64,000 nucleotides of DNA from Pezicula radicicola (lineage: Eukaryota; Ascomycota; Leotiomycetes; Helotiales; Dermateaceae): NCBI GenBank assembly GCA_003008705.1, contig PDUO01000015.1, positions 315,290 to 379,289 of the forward strand, in the 5' to 3' direction. Made by a program: the position numbers and the translations under genes. Positions 1 through 11,889 of this stretch are shown piece by piece. The stretch's first letter is position 1; every line of letters begins with the position of its first letter. Below the pieces are notes generated by a model that searched no databases, was not told the DNA's origin, and saw only the letters and a program-made list of their open reading frames with translations.

Positions 1-1063
1 CGGCGATGCCCTGCAGATCATTCGTGGCCACCCTCGTCGGAGTTTATCTTATCTCGCATCTCGGACACATTGTTATTGTGGCGGGGCGGGAGAACAACTG
101 CATCCGCAAACACAGCCTACGATACTCGTAAAGCCAACAAAACAATCATCACATGAGAACGATGCCAGACAATTTATTCACGAAATATGCAGGCGATTGC
201 GAGTCATGATTATCAATTGGAGAATGGGCATCCAAACTTCCCCAAATTCATTTATGGATATGTGTTATGGCAAGGGCCTAACAATTTCTTTGTTCTCCTG
301 TACATCTCATGGAACAATTGAGCAATAATGTTTTCGAAATACCACAACAACGAAAGGTCATCGTATTCGAGTACCGGACGAGTGCCGGGATATGACGTTG
401 ATCCCTAGATCCCGCCGCATTCGGCCGATCTGTTTCGGCCGGCCTTCCGAATTGCCAAATTCCAACCAGAAATAGTAACTTTCTTGGGAATTTTTGGGTT
501 TACTGACGCTTTCGCCGAGACGAGCAAGACCCTTGGACAGGGATAGCTTCTTGGAGATCTGCCTTACAGTACCGAATACGCCGTATTTTACACGGGAGTG
601 TGCTGTCCTGTTGTTGTTGTTGTTGTTAAATTGCCTTTCTTTCATCAGAGGGAAATACATTGTGCAATTTGTGGTAGGTACGGAGTACGCTAAGGTCTGC
701 ATAGATTTCCAAGGCACTAGGGAAGTTCCAGACTCCGAAGATCAGGAACTTGATAGAGCTTAACTTTATGGGCGTAAGCCGCTTACATCAGCCATGACAC
801 CACTCTCTAGCGCTTCCGGAAATCCTTCTGACTATCGCTCAGTATGAATGACAACCAACTCGACTTACACATTAATGTACTATACTGGCTCTCCGACTTA
901 GCCCTTCAACACCTATTTGCACAATTGCACAATTGCACGCTACGCCCTCGGGAGGATACAATCTAGTATCCAGCTCAAGGTGAGTAACATCCGTTTTTAT
1001 TTTATTCGGCCTGCGGCATATCACGATGTCCCTAGTACTCTAGAAAGCTTGACTAGTTTAGTA
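1..1063. other. Gene-poor left end with a GTT microsatellite
   Basis: No coding region can be supported. Overlapping short open frames at 358-763 run on both strands across a pure (GTT)6 tract at 610-627 and look like chance frames. No splice signals or protein motifs were recognised. The stretch may be intergenic or the edge of a repeat. Confidence 0.4.
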
Positions 1064-1316
1064 CTATCCCCCCCCTAAACGAATGTTATTTACCCTAGGC
1101 GTACAAGGGGTACGACAGGGGCGTTCAGCGAGTAAAATCTACTGCTTCCATAGGGTGGCAAACCTCTCGAAGTTTCTATAAGCACCCAAACCTTTATAAA
1201 AGGCTATTTTATGGCCTGTGCAATAAGGTAGGCAAGGCTTCTGGCCACTAAGAGTATACCCTTTGAGCCCCGACACACAGACAGGCCCGAATAACATTCG
1301 TTTAGGGGGGGGATAG
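1064..1316. mobile_element. 253-bp MITE with perfect 27-bp terminal inverted repeats
   Basis: The left end (1064-1090) begins CTATC, with a run of eight C, then TAAACGAATGTTATT. The right end (1290-1316) is its exact reverse complement over all 27 bases, including the run of eight G. A TA dinucleotide lies directly outside each end (1062-1063 and 1317-1318), as expected for a Tc1/mariner target duplication. The interior (about 200 bp) has no open frame. Perfect ends suggest a recent insertion without RIP damage. No second copy was found in this window. Assignment to the Tc1/mariner group is inferred only from the TA duplication. Confidence 0.8.
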
Positions 1317-1318
1317 TA

Positions 1319-2485
1319 TAGTAGTAAATTATATCACAAAAACTTTCCACACAACTTCCCGGGTACGAGCTTCAGTTGGGTAGTAAATGGAAATGGTTTA
1401 TATTGTCGGGATGATCCCAGGAACGTACGCCAAGCAAAGTAAGACTCGAATCTCTGCTATTTCTTTGAGTTTTTTACGACTCTCCTTCCTTCCCTACATC
1501 TACTAGCTACTTAGTCGTATTTAGTAGCTTTCTTGTTTTTCTTATACTTCTTTTATTATATACTACTAATAAGACTAAGATACCCGCTAGCCTAGGGAGA
1601 TCCTAACAAGAATAGGGGTAGGGCTAGCGCGGCCGCTTAGGGGCTCTTACTATTGGCTAATCATCTGGTTTGGGTCTATATAGTACTATAGAATAATGAT
1701 TAAGCTAATGCCCGACTCCCTAAGTGCTGTCCTACGGCATACTCGCACACCAAGCACTCACAATTGAACCCGCTATTAACGTTTCTTAGTGCCCTATAGG
1801 CTCCCATTATGCCCATATAGATGATAAGGCGACATAAATTGCGGTTGCGTAGTCACTTAAGCTCAGTTCCATTGACATAGATTGAGATACCTACTTCAAG
1901 TAAGCTACTCAAATCAGTGAATTATCCAAATCAACTCAGTTGTCTGATTCAGCTTAGTTACTAGCACAGTGATGAATTGATACAAAAATGTTTTTTAAGA
2001 AAACTTCGCCGCGACAAACAGACTCTTAGAGTCCTAGAAGATAAATACAAAAAGTGTGACTTTGAACATAAAAATACCGTTTCCAGATAAGTATCTAGCG
2101 CTTATGATCTTGGATTTATCAAATTACAATCAACTCTCTTACCACACCTCCATCTCCCTCGCCAGTTACAGTCTCAACACTAACCCCACCACCAACCCCA
2201 GAATCAGGAGAATCAGGTAGACCAGTCGGTACAAATTCAAGACCAGTAAGTGCCGGAAACCCAGTAGGTAAAGTGTCAATTCCGGAAGTAGTAAAAGAAG
2301 GGAGAGAAATAGAAGGGAGACCTATTTATCCCATTTAATAAAAACGCCCAAAAATTAAGGCAACCACTCGAAAATGGGTAGGAAAGAGTGGTCATAAAGA
2401 AATGGTTAGGGGGTATGCTACATACCAGTAAATGGGGTTTACCTTCAGATATCGAGTCGGAATACCCCATTTACAAAACGTACTC
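1319..2485. other. Intergenic, TA-rich, no supported gene
   Basis: AT-rich sequence with a NotI-like GCGGCCGC near 1630. The dispersed GTTACTCAAA-type motif occurs around 1890-1965, in diverged form. The open frame at 2276-2470 (minus) has no recognisable features. The GT-rich stretch at 2140-2250 reads as low-complexity Gly/Val/Ser on the minus strand and may be the far 3' end of the neighbouring helicase remnant. Confidence 0.4.
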
Positions 2486-3441
2486 TCACTGGTCGTAGCG
2501 GCTATTTCTTTTCTCACTGCGAGGACTTCGCCGTGCATTAGAATCCAGCACACCTAGTACGACGCGTTTTGTCATTACTCCTTCCCCTTGACTCGATGTG
2601 GGACGTTTCGACAACCGATTGCTATCATCTACAACAAGGACCTCATTCTTACTGTATTGGAAAGCATTAGGTATAGAAGAAGAGCGGTCCACATTTGTGG
2701 TAAGTGACATCGACCCGCCTGTAGATGTGAATGATGAGCTGACTGGTACTATGGGAATTGATGGGGTAGGTGGACAAGGAGAGCATAAGGCTGATCTCCC
2801 TCTTGCTTGGGCAGTGATTTGCCTTAGCGAGGAAGAGTACTCTTTTCGCTCACGCAAGAATGATGCTCTTCGCTCCTGATCAGGAGTCGTTGGAGTCTCT
2901 GTTTCGTAGTTCCTTCTCCTTGAGCCGTGCGGTGCTTAGGAGTTATCGGAGTCTCTGCTTCGACCGTTACTCTACTTTCTTGGGACATTTGCTGCTCAGT
3001 GATGAGAGGAGCTTGTGTCTCGAGTAACGCTCTTCATTAAGACAGCTACTCACCAGTAATTTCAAGTTCTATTAACAGTGGTCCTCGGATTAGCGGACAT
3101 GGAGAATATGGGGCTGAACTCTCCCTTACACGAGCAATAACTCGCTGTTACGAAAAAATATACTTATCTCTCTCCTATAGGAATAACAGGCCTTTTGCCT
3201 AGGGCATGGGATTCTCAATTTCGACTGGAGCCTGTCTTTCCAATGACGCTCTTCGTTCTCGAAGCCTCTGGAATTTAGTAAAGAGGGATGATCGTCTTTC
3301 AGCTGATGCTCTCCGTTCTCGAGACATGGAAAGCTGGGCTGCAGCTGTAGTTCCTAGCCTGCTACCTCCGGGCCAGTTCCTCACTATATAGGACTTGATA
3401 TTATTGAACTCTTTAAATAGTTCATCGAAATGGTCTTTCAA
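2486..3441 (-). pseudogene. Low-complexity charged tail, probable 3' remnant of the helicase locus
   Basis: On the minus strand, fragments at 3199-3441 and 2486-2857 carry repeated Arg/Glu-rich units of the type RERRAS (SRERRASAERR, then LRERRASLER). The matching DNA unit, containing GATGCTCTTCG/CCGTTCTCG, recurs at about 2860, 2930, 3240 and 3310. No single frame stays open. Highly charged repeat tails follow the helicase core in some fungal telomere-linked RecQ-like proteins, and this stretch lies directly downstream of such a core on the same strand. Membership in that gene is inference. Confidence 0.3.
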
Positions 3442-3675
3442 CTAAGTTAAAGTTGATTTTACAAACTCTTTCAACTTGATAGTCGAGCGGATATTCGCAT
3501 ACTCTGTCGATAATGATATCCATTCGCCTTTTTGTGTGAAGAGCCGCACGTATATTTCAGGCTTCATCCTCTGATGTGCTGAATTGATAGTGTTATCTCT
3601 CCAGTGAAGCAGGCGATTATAGAATGCGCCCGATGCCGTTCCATTCTTTAGTCTTCGAAGACTTGCAGCAATATC

Positions 3676-5250
3676 TCATGGGAAAGGTACCATCCGGAAT
3701 AGGCGGGTATTGCATACATTACAACACTCGTCCGGTTCTGGAGCAAGTAATCTGGATGCCGGGTCGGACAAATTCTCTTGCAGCCAGTCTATCAGGATTC
3801 GGCGTAGGCATCTCGATCGATTGACAATATTGAACAGTACAGGAGAGTCATTATATATATATAAGTCTATTCGGCGCTCTCCCTCTGTTTTGCGTCTGCA
3901 CGGCTCTTCTGCCATGCCACAGTCGATTTCGCCTACAGCAACATCTGATGCCTCATCTGGAATGTCGCCGTCCACTCCTGCTTCAGTAGAGTATGACCGA
4001 GCCAACTTGCTCGTTCCGGGAGGCTAGCTTAGAGCTGACGGTGTCTGACTGCTCGGGAACATCACACGTCTTGTCGGTTTGATCCTGTCACCTATAGCCT
4101 AGCTTTCCACCAGAAAAATAGCCTCGCCTTTGATGCCAGACGTTCTAGCTGCGCGACCAAAACGTTGGATAAGTACGCATAGGAGCCGTTCCAGAGGGAA
4201 GCCGTATTGGACAACTCGTATAACATCGGAGAGATCTACTCCTGTCCCTAATGATTCTGTGGCCACCACGACTCGAATCTTAGAATCCGGTTTCGAGAAC
4301 TCGTCGTATACGGTATTCTTATCATTCAGAGTGGTGTGTGAGTGGTAGACTTGGATAATCTGTCTGCAGTCGTGCTCTTTTATAACCCCAGATGACAGTT
4401 TCTGCAGCCACCCACGCAGACATTCCGCACATTTTTGGATATCACGTCGGGAGTCTATAAAGATCATAGTCTTTGGAATTCTCTCTGATGTTAGCAAGCC
4501 ACTTATCATAGCATTAAGGAGAATAAAGAACAGACTTGCGAATCTCTTCCCTGTTCGAGACTGGATCATCTTGACAATCAACTTGATTTCTAGTCTGTTA
4601 ACAGACGATCAGAAGAACTCCCAGCTGGCTTAGAAGCCCGTCATTTTCCTTGTAATATCTAATGTCTTCTAGTCTAAGGTGGCAGAGCAGTCAAACCAAG
4701 GGACATCTCTTCCTAACCTTCGACGAAGGAGAGAAAGTTGCGCATATTATAGACGGATACTACTTCCCTATAGAGCCACCAAATGGAGTTCCTCCACAGC
4801 CACGACAGAGACGCGCATCTCGAAGGACAGATTCCCTGCTATCGACCGAAACCAACCTGCTAAAATCTCTGGACCTATAGTAAGATGAGTATACACTCGT
4901 ATCTTAATCTCTTAGGCCAATGCATCGGTCTTGTCCGTCCTGCTATTAATAAACACGGATCTCGCACTAGGAAGCCTTTGGATCTTGACGTATTACTCTT
5001 GTCTAATTCCATCTAAAGGGATGATAATAAGGCTAATGTTACTACGATAAAACAACGGCGCTGCCTAGAATATAATACTCTTACCAAAAGACGTCTTAGC
5101 CGCAATGAGCAGGTCTTCTCTCTTAAATACCAAATCCTATATAACATCTACCTGCTTCTTCTAACGAGGCTCGAACGAATAGAGATGGCGCTGCATTCCT
5201 ACCCGAATGATGCCCTTCACACTTTCTTAGATGCGTGTCTTGCCTTCTCG
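3676..5250 (-). pseudogene. Degraded RecQ-like (telomere-linked type) DNA helicase
   Basis: The best block, 4099-4581, encodes a helicase C-terminal domain: FIDSRRDIQKCAE, then VVVATESLGTGVDLSDV (motif V), then QRFGRAART (motif VI, QRxGRAxR). The block at 3676-4005 continues with a Cys-rich RecQ-type segment (SRCLRRILIDWLQE, then CCNVCN). Upstream on the same strand, around 5150-5050, a broken frame still shows a Walker A segment resembling AKTSFGKSIIF. Near 4800 there is a degenerate DEAH box (VVAVEELH). Stops and frame changes separate the blocks, so it cannot make a full enzyme. Such helicases are frequent in fungal subtelomeres and repeat-rich islands. A helicase remnant is fairly certain; the subfamily is less so. 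Confidence 0.75.
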
Positions 5251-6740
5251 ACCAGACCAAGTATAGCCAGCATGCTCGTAGTGTTATCGGCATCACGAAC
5301 GAGGTCTCTTGTTGCTGTCCTTTAAAATAAGTTGTTGATAGCGGTACTAGTCAATCCCATCCTTTCCTTTCTTCCTAACATATGCCCTATTCTCCTTATT
5401 ATATTTCTAGACATGCTTTCGGCTAGGCTTATTTCGAAGTCGAAGCCTACGCATTTTAGTCTTAAGTTCCTAAACTAACTTGTATATAGATTTAGTAAGA
5501 GTGTTCCTAGTATCTAGGTCTACTTTTATTACCTTCTTTTCCTTTATAGTCTTATCCTTCTATATATAATAAGGCCCTTTCTTATAGTATAAAAAATAAC
5601 TCTAAAATATAAACTCCTTAGTTCCCTTCTACTAATGTTAAATAATATAATATTTATACTTATTGTCGACCTTCCTCTAGACCCTTCTTCTTCTCTAACG
5701 ATGTCCTAAAACTATACTTATCTTAACTAACTATATTATATTCTACTAATTGAAATTTTAGTATTTTAGATAGAAGTTTAACCTCTTCTTTTTCTACCCT
5801 TTTATTAAGCCTAGCTTTATTATTAGCTTTATCTAATAAAATCCCTCCTTCTTTAGATACTATTAGACACTTATAGAAGATATACTAATAATCTTTATAA
5901 TTTCTATAAGAGAGTATTATTAGGTTGTTAAATTCTTCTTAATTATTACTAAAATAAGTTTTTATATATAGTCTATTAACGCCAAGAGCCTCCTAGATCG
6001 AGCTTTATCTATTATATATTATACTAAGATCTAGGAGTATTACTCTAGGTTAAAGCCTCTCTCTTTTATAACTCGTTGCTATCGATAAATCGATGATTTT
6101 ATAGGTCCTAGCTAGGCTACAATAACGGGGATCGAAATACTATAATTAAGTAAGGTTAAGGCCTAAATTCGTATACCAACGTCCTAATTAATAGGCGACA
6201 TTATAGTACTATACAATACTATAAAAATATAGGTAAAATGAGCACGAAAATGAAGCCCACGATGCCAAAGAGGGGTAGAAACATCGAAAATAGGGGGATT
6301 ACCTAATTTAGCTGCCAAGCCATAGCCCTGTCATACCCCTTGCAAGCGAGTGCCAGGACTTTTGGGCTGAAGCTTCATTTTTTTTTATCTCCCCACACTG
6401 TGGAGGGGCCAGTTCGTGGCTTTCATGAACAGTAGCGACGCTTCAATATTTTGAGCTTCCCTCTCTCCTCTCACATCTTGTCTAATCTTCATGGGCTCCC
6501 GATTCTACAGCCCGTTGCTATGACGCGCAAGACCTTGTTCGACCATTCTCAGCGATTAGACTGAGGCCTTTTGGGTCCGAGCTATTTCTGACATTCTCGA
6601 TTTTCATGCCAGTCTCCAGAATGCGGGCGATTGACAAGAATATTCCAATCAACTTCGGTACTTTGGCGCCGCCAGCCCACAGCCGCCCGATAACTCCGCT
6701 ATAATGCATGGATCACTACTGTGCCGCAACCTGCGAGGCT
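5251..6740. other. TA-rich, RIP-like decayed repeat sequence
   Basis: From about 5450 to 6240 the DNA is extremely rich in TA dinucleotides and stop codons in all frames, with strings such as TATATATAATAAGG. This is what RIP-mutated transposon DNA looks like in Pezizomycotina. No ends, target duplications or readable protein were found. From 6240 the composition returns to normal, towards the promoter of the next gene. Confidence 0.55.
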
Positions 6741-6750
6741 GACTTGAACA

Positions 6751-6757
6751 TATAAAA
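6751..6757 (+). promoter_or_regulatory. TATA box of the membrane-protein gene
   Basis: TATAAAA lies 70 bp upstream of the first ATG of the gene starting at 6821, a normal distance for a fungal core promoter. The identification is by motif and position only. Confidence 0.45.
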
Positions 6758-6820
6758 GCCGACAATCTTTCGCTCGGCAGCACTAATGAATGTATTTGTC
6801 CCGAAAACTTTTAGTGCTCG

Positions 6821-8367
6821 ATGATGATGATGATGGAAAACATTGAGCTGGTTCCGAAAAGTCGGCCACCAGGCTATGATTCTCTACCCCAGCACGATCG
6901 TAACCCGTCGCCTCTGTCTCCCTCTTCTGCACCAGTACACTCCCAGAATCAAGCTACATTGAAATATCTCAGCCAGTCTTCAACATCATCTTTAAAATCT
7001 AGCGATAATGTCGATTCCCCAGCCTCGACAACTAAGTTGCCGCCAAAGTCATATTGCCAAGTTTCTCCTGGCAGACGAGCCTGGAAACACATCGGTGATG
7101 CTGCAGCAGTCTTGATCGCACTTGGTTTGACTGCCGCTGTACTGGTGGTAGCAATCGTGTTAGATGCCGCCCGCAACAACTACGACGCTTCAGCTACAAC
7201 AGTCTGCGCCGATCTTAGCTTGGTGAACTATCTCCCCGTAACCTTGGATGCAAGCATCTCAGACCTCCTCAACATCAACATAGCAGTTGGCAAACTTTCT
7301 TTCGGCTTAGCAAAATTCATTGATTTGGTGTGGGACATATTTATCTCTCGAGGCGGGCAAGCACTGCTAGGATGGATCACGTATCGAATCTACAGTGCCA
7401 TTCTCCTCTGGATTATGGAGACTGAGCGAGTTTCGTACGAATTCTTCACTACGATTTCTTTCTCGTGGGCGCAGATGTGGTCTTTGGGAACAATAGTTCG
7501 GACTTTATTTACGAAGCTCAGGTTTCGGCGGAAACTTCTCCTAGTATGGATGGCGCTGAGTGTGTTATGGGTTGTTCTCTGGCCGACGGTCACCAATGCC
7601 ATGACTGGATACGTCGCTATGAACAATGCGATGGTGAAACTTCAAGATAATACCACTTATGCGAACTTCGCCGACATCGCCACGCTTTCAAATTTCGCAT
7701 TCCGATATTTCAACTTTTCCGCGCCAAGTATTACTCCAGGACCCATCTTGTTGCAAAGTGGGCCAAACGTGACGCTTTGGAACGCTCTCCACGATCAATG
7801 GGGTAAGTCTCCTACCCCTTTAAAATAAGTCTGCTTACTGATACATGCCTGAATATAGAGAAGTCCGATAGAAGCGGCGCGGCCATCACCAACGACTCCT
7901 CTTATGACATGAGCGCGAACGCATGGCCATTCTACTACTTTGAAAACCAAACCTACTACTTTGAATACTTCCAAAGCCCAGCAAACGTACAATGCATTGC
8001 CAACGGCAGCTACCAATGGGGATTCTCCAGCGGCGCTATCTTGATGTTCACCGTTTGCAACAGCCTTTGGGCCATTAGTACTTACGTCGTATGGATCATC
8101 ACCGGCAGAAATAGTGCCTTTAGTCGTGTCAGAGGGCTGGGGAAGTATAGAGCTGCGTTGGATATTAGCGAGGCGATTATAGAGGATTTAGGGAAGGATG
8201 TTTGTGCGTATACAGATGAGGAGCTGGAGAGGGAGTTGAAGAAAATTAAGGGGGTTAAGTATAATATTGTGGAGGGGGAGCGAGGTACGAGTGTTGGGAT
8301 TCCGTCGACGGATAGAGGGCCTGTGAGATTTAGGTTTGGGGAGGTGTATAGGAGTAGGAAATATTAA
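6821..8367 (+). CDS. Multi-pass membrane protein, function unknown
   Basis: Two exons, 6821-7802 and 7859-8367, separated by a 56-bp intron (GTAAGT donor, TATAG acceptor); splicing keeps the frame and gives 496 residues. The start is a run of five ATG codons, so the true initiator cannot be fixed. The N-terminus (about 80 residues) is Ser/Pro-rich and cytoplasmic-looking with a PPGY motif. It is followed by a strong membrane segment at about 90-117 (AVLIALGLTAAVLVVAIVL), further hydrophobic segments around LLGWITYRIYSAILLWI and LLLVWMALSVLWVVLWP, an Asn-rich probably luminal region in the middle, and a last segment in exon 2 (GAILMFTVCNSLWAIS...). The C-terminal 80 residues are charged. I do not recognise a named family; the organisation recalls the many orphan plasma-membrane proteins of Leotiomycetes. 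A TATA box is visible 70 bp upstream. Confidence 0.8.
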
Positions 8368-9621
8368 AAAGGTTTATAATGTGATAGTATATTAAAATCG
8401 ATCTATTAGAACCACTACTGCTCTTAAGCAACCCCCTACCGTTCCGTAATCAAGAAGTAAAGCATGATCCCAAGACTGGACTTGAGCTAGTGAGGTATGA
8501 ATATGGGCATCGTTCCATTGACTCAAGTCGCTTATATTTTTATAGTTCCGGGTAATCTGTAAGATATTCCGTAGTCTCTTTGAAGGTAAAGTGGAAGCTG
8601 TCACTTGACTAATTCTGAACGCTCTTAACTGTTTAACAAAGTTCGCAAGTAGCAAATGAAGATCGTATGTAAGCCTTAACAAACTACAAAACTACAAATC
8701 TATATGTTCTGTGTCTCTAAACCTTCATTGCTATATGCATATGCTATATGCATAGGCACTAAGTATGTTTGTTGCAAGGGAAAGTTTGTGAAGTAATCTT
8801 GTTTGTCTTCTAATCCCACTTTTAGTTTAAAGGAGGTTATATTCCCTATTCTAATCTACAAGTAGACTCAACTTTCTCTTTTTCTTAATTCAACCTTTAT
8901 TTTGTTCTCTGCATACTGAACTTTTCATTCTACTTTTCTTCTATTGTCTATAACCCGATGTTAAACTACCTCTACAGTAATAATTAAGGGGCTAACAACA
9001 TGTGGGATCAAAAGTTAACTTACTTCTAAGTCAAATGTATTTTATTACAAGGTTCTTGTACTTTTGCAACTAATAATTCTGCTGTTGTCGTTCAGCCTCT
9101 GCAATGCGTACCATTTAATACCCACTAATTGATATACAGTATGCTTAGTACTTTCTGATTAACAACTCTATAGCTAAAATAAACTTTCTATTTCTGCAAA
9201 GGATCTTTTACTTCTTATTACAACTAGGAAGTCCTTGGCTCTGAAGCTGTTAATATATATGATTAGATGAAAATGACTATTTATTAGTGTATGAAATGTA
9301 ATTGAAGTTTAAAATCAGCTCGCCAAGCTTCAGAGTCTGGGGTTCTCTGATAGCATTACAATACATTTCTTCAAGTGCACGCTTCACACCCAGAGGCAGG
9401 TGAATAGCACTGAAGTATGAGTCTTGGACACAGCCTTGAATGTGACTTAGTTTGGGATTTTAAATGAATGGGAACAGTTAAGGGCTAAGGCTAGCGCAGC
9501 GGTTTTGTTTATTTTTCTTGCAACCACTACGCATATTGTCTTTCTTTTACAACACCATCATACCCCAATCTCTCGACCGGACCAAAGCTACAAAGACAGA
9601 GGTTAATGATATAGCTCACTG
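8368..9621. other. Intergenic, no supported gene
   Basis: AT-rich sequence with scattered stops. One open frame on the minus strand (8392-8682, 96 codons) lacks recognisable motifs, and its codon use is not convincing. Nothing else was seen. Confidence 0.4.
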
Positions 9622-9948
9622 TTGGTTCTAACATGCTATTGTATAGTTCTGGATGACGATGCCCGCGACCAATTCAACAAGCTCGGCAGACTCGATGCGG
9701 ATAGTACGAGTTCGGACTCGTCCTCGGAAAGCGAACTTAAGGAACAAGCTAATTCCCTTCCACAAGCTAGCATCGATGCACCTCGAGAGACAGACGAGCT
9801 AGACGAAGACAACCATGAGAGACGACAGGAGGACAACTATAACGCTTACCCATTCATTGCGCCGGACGTCCAGACTAAGCGTCCAGCAACTTTGAATGAA
9901 GAGAGTCACGCACTTCAAGGTACGAGACTGTCTTTCCTGTCAAGCTAG
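9622..9948 (+). CDS. Possible exon of an acidic, Ser-rich protein fragment
   Basis: An open frame with a clearly biased composition: a Ser/Asp/Glu-rich stretch (ADSTSSDSSSESELKEQ), then acidic segments around ETDELDEDNHERRQEDN. There is no in-frame ATG at the beginning; it opens with TTG. A good branch/acceptor pair (TTCTAAC then TATAG, ending about 9653) suggests it is an internal or second exon. No upstream exon was found. It may be a leftover of a broken gene. No family is recognised. Confidence 0.25.
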   Translation: MVLTCYCIVLDDDARDQFNKLGRLDADSTSSDSSSESELKEQANSLPQASIDAPRETDELDEDNHERRQEDNYNAYPFIAPDVQTKRPATLNEESHALQGTRLSFLSS

Positions 9949-10451
9949 CCTTCGTTGCCAGGCCGAGGTTGAGAGCTCTGAGGACTATGGCGAAAGGCTT
10001 CTTACGTCTCTTCTAAGCTTGGCTGCCACTCCTAGTAGTATAACAATCTAACAAGCGACATCTTGCTTCCTAGCATTAGTAGAGGCCTGATGCTAACACT
10101 GGCCCTAACCAGATGCTTCATATAATACTCCAGCGAAGTACTTCATAGTCAATAGCATCAGCCCTATGTTTCTATCTTCTAAATCATCTCACTATTACTA
10201 ACAAAAATTAATAATAGCAATTCAAGGGCAATGATCGAATCCTTTAACTATACTATATCTATAGAAACTAGAAAACTTTCTGTGGAATGTAGGCACCACT
10301 ACGTAATTATAGCTACCCACTTATTTGAATTTAGTAACTAACTTGATTTGTATTAACAAATGGAATGCTCTTGCATCTATTAAAAGTTATTAGTTTACTC
10401 AAAATCTAGCTTTTGAAATTGAGGGAATAACTAGGTGCACAGCGCTATAGA
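9949..10451. other. Intergenic with one copy of a dispersed repeat
   Basis: No gene seen. At 10257-10345 is a diverged copy of the CTATAGAAACTGGAAAATGTT repeat found also at 17286, 37828 and about 38012; it ends in the GTTACT/AACTTGATTTG motif. Confidence 0.45.
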
Positions 10452-11889
10452 ACTATGCAATGCTAAGAGACTTGCTAGAAACATATCGCGCAATGTAATA
10501 TCCTTTATGATACCTTACACGCTTTGGTTTACAGGCTCTAGGATACTTGAGAAGTAGTTTGAATTTATTAGAAAGGCTCTAGACACTGTTTTTCTTTTCG
10601 AGAGATACTACACCTGTGATTCTCGGTTTGGTAATATCTTTATGAAAAGAATTTTGATTTTGAAATCTTGTTTGCGGCCTTCTGGTTTGCCGACAATATT
10701 GCGGTCTGATATTCCTAAATGAAATTGTTGACGGAATTGTTTCATAGCTTGAAGACTATTACTATTACGAGCAACACAACAATCAAGAGCCATTTGTAAA
10801 CCTGGTACACTACAATATTTAACCACAAAATGCCTCTAAAATCTAGCCATACAATCTATCGTACAGCGCCCAAGCAATTTAGCATTAAGTTTGCATGGAC
10901 CAAAATGTAGAGTCCCATACAGTGAGCTCTAAAAAATTCATTCTTAAGCGTCCAAATATTTCTATTTCCCCATTTGCAGTAGTAGAGTTGAGCTGTTGGC
11001 AGATTTTATACTAAGGCCCAAAAATTTACCATTATTTTGATGCTAACAACATCATAGTCAATGAGAGATCATTGGACAATAGAAGAAGTTTTATTATATG
11101 AAATAGGACCCAAGACCAGGCAAAAGGCTTACGGAGTCGGTCTTCTCACAGAAGAGAGCGATATTGAAGAGATAGAACAGTATTTGTGAGTCCGCCTTTG
11201 CAGTACTTTAAAATACACAATGTCACTAACAACCATTCCAGGCTGATATTAGAGTCTCGACAATAGATCTGCAAAGTGGTAGAAAACGGAGAGCCAATTG
11301 AGGCCATTCGAACGATGCTCTTCTCACAGGAGATCTAAAAATTGTGCCGCCAGACAAATTCTCCGGAATGAGAAGTGGTCGTAGCTGGCGCTTAGAGCCG
11401 TTGATCGAATTTTGTGATGTCGCACATATTATCCAGATTCCTGTTCTATTTAAAAGTATTGTCGAAGAGTTTATTGAGGAATTACAACAGTACGAAGATT
11501 CTCAGGGAATGATACCAACGCATTTATTCGATTTTGCTTGGTTCAATACCGAGCCCGAGAATCCTGTTCGTAGGGTCCTCATGGATTGCCTCTTTGGGTA
11601 TATTACCGGGTTCAATTACAAGACTTGGCCCGCACATCCATGGAAGGATTTGGAGAAGAATCTAGACTCTGGAGTCATCCGCAGTGTTGCAGCATTAATA
11701 GACATCGCAATTCGTGCGACTGCGTGGTTTAGTTATCCTCCTTGGAAGATCAACGAGTGTCTATACCACATGCATCCAGATGAGCAATTTTTCCCATGTA
11801 AAGATTCTTGTGGTCTTTCATGGAAGAACAGAGCAAAAGAGAAGTTCATCCCACCCTATGAAGATCAGTCTGAGGAAGCTATAGCTTAG
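10452..11889 (+). pseudogene. BTB-family pseudogene (copy 0 of the local tandem family)
   Basis: Positions 10452-10606 match the first exon, first intron and start of the second exon of the intact gene at 13488 (shared ATGCAATGCTAAGAGA, donor region and GATACTTGAGAAGTA), with a deletion inside exon 2. The BTB domain and first module are then missing, replaced by about 450 bp of unrelated sequence. From 11061 a frame starting with Met runs to a good GTGAGT donor (intron 11186-11241). The next exon meets in-frame stops TAG and TAA and a frame shift. The last block, 11344-11889, is open and carries the second module, ending in ECLYHMHP and downstream Cys residues. The aligned segment is one base shorter than in the intact copy. 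Stops, deletion and frame shift together make it non-functional. Confidence 0.75.
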
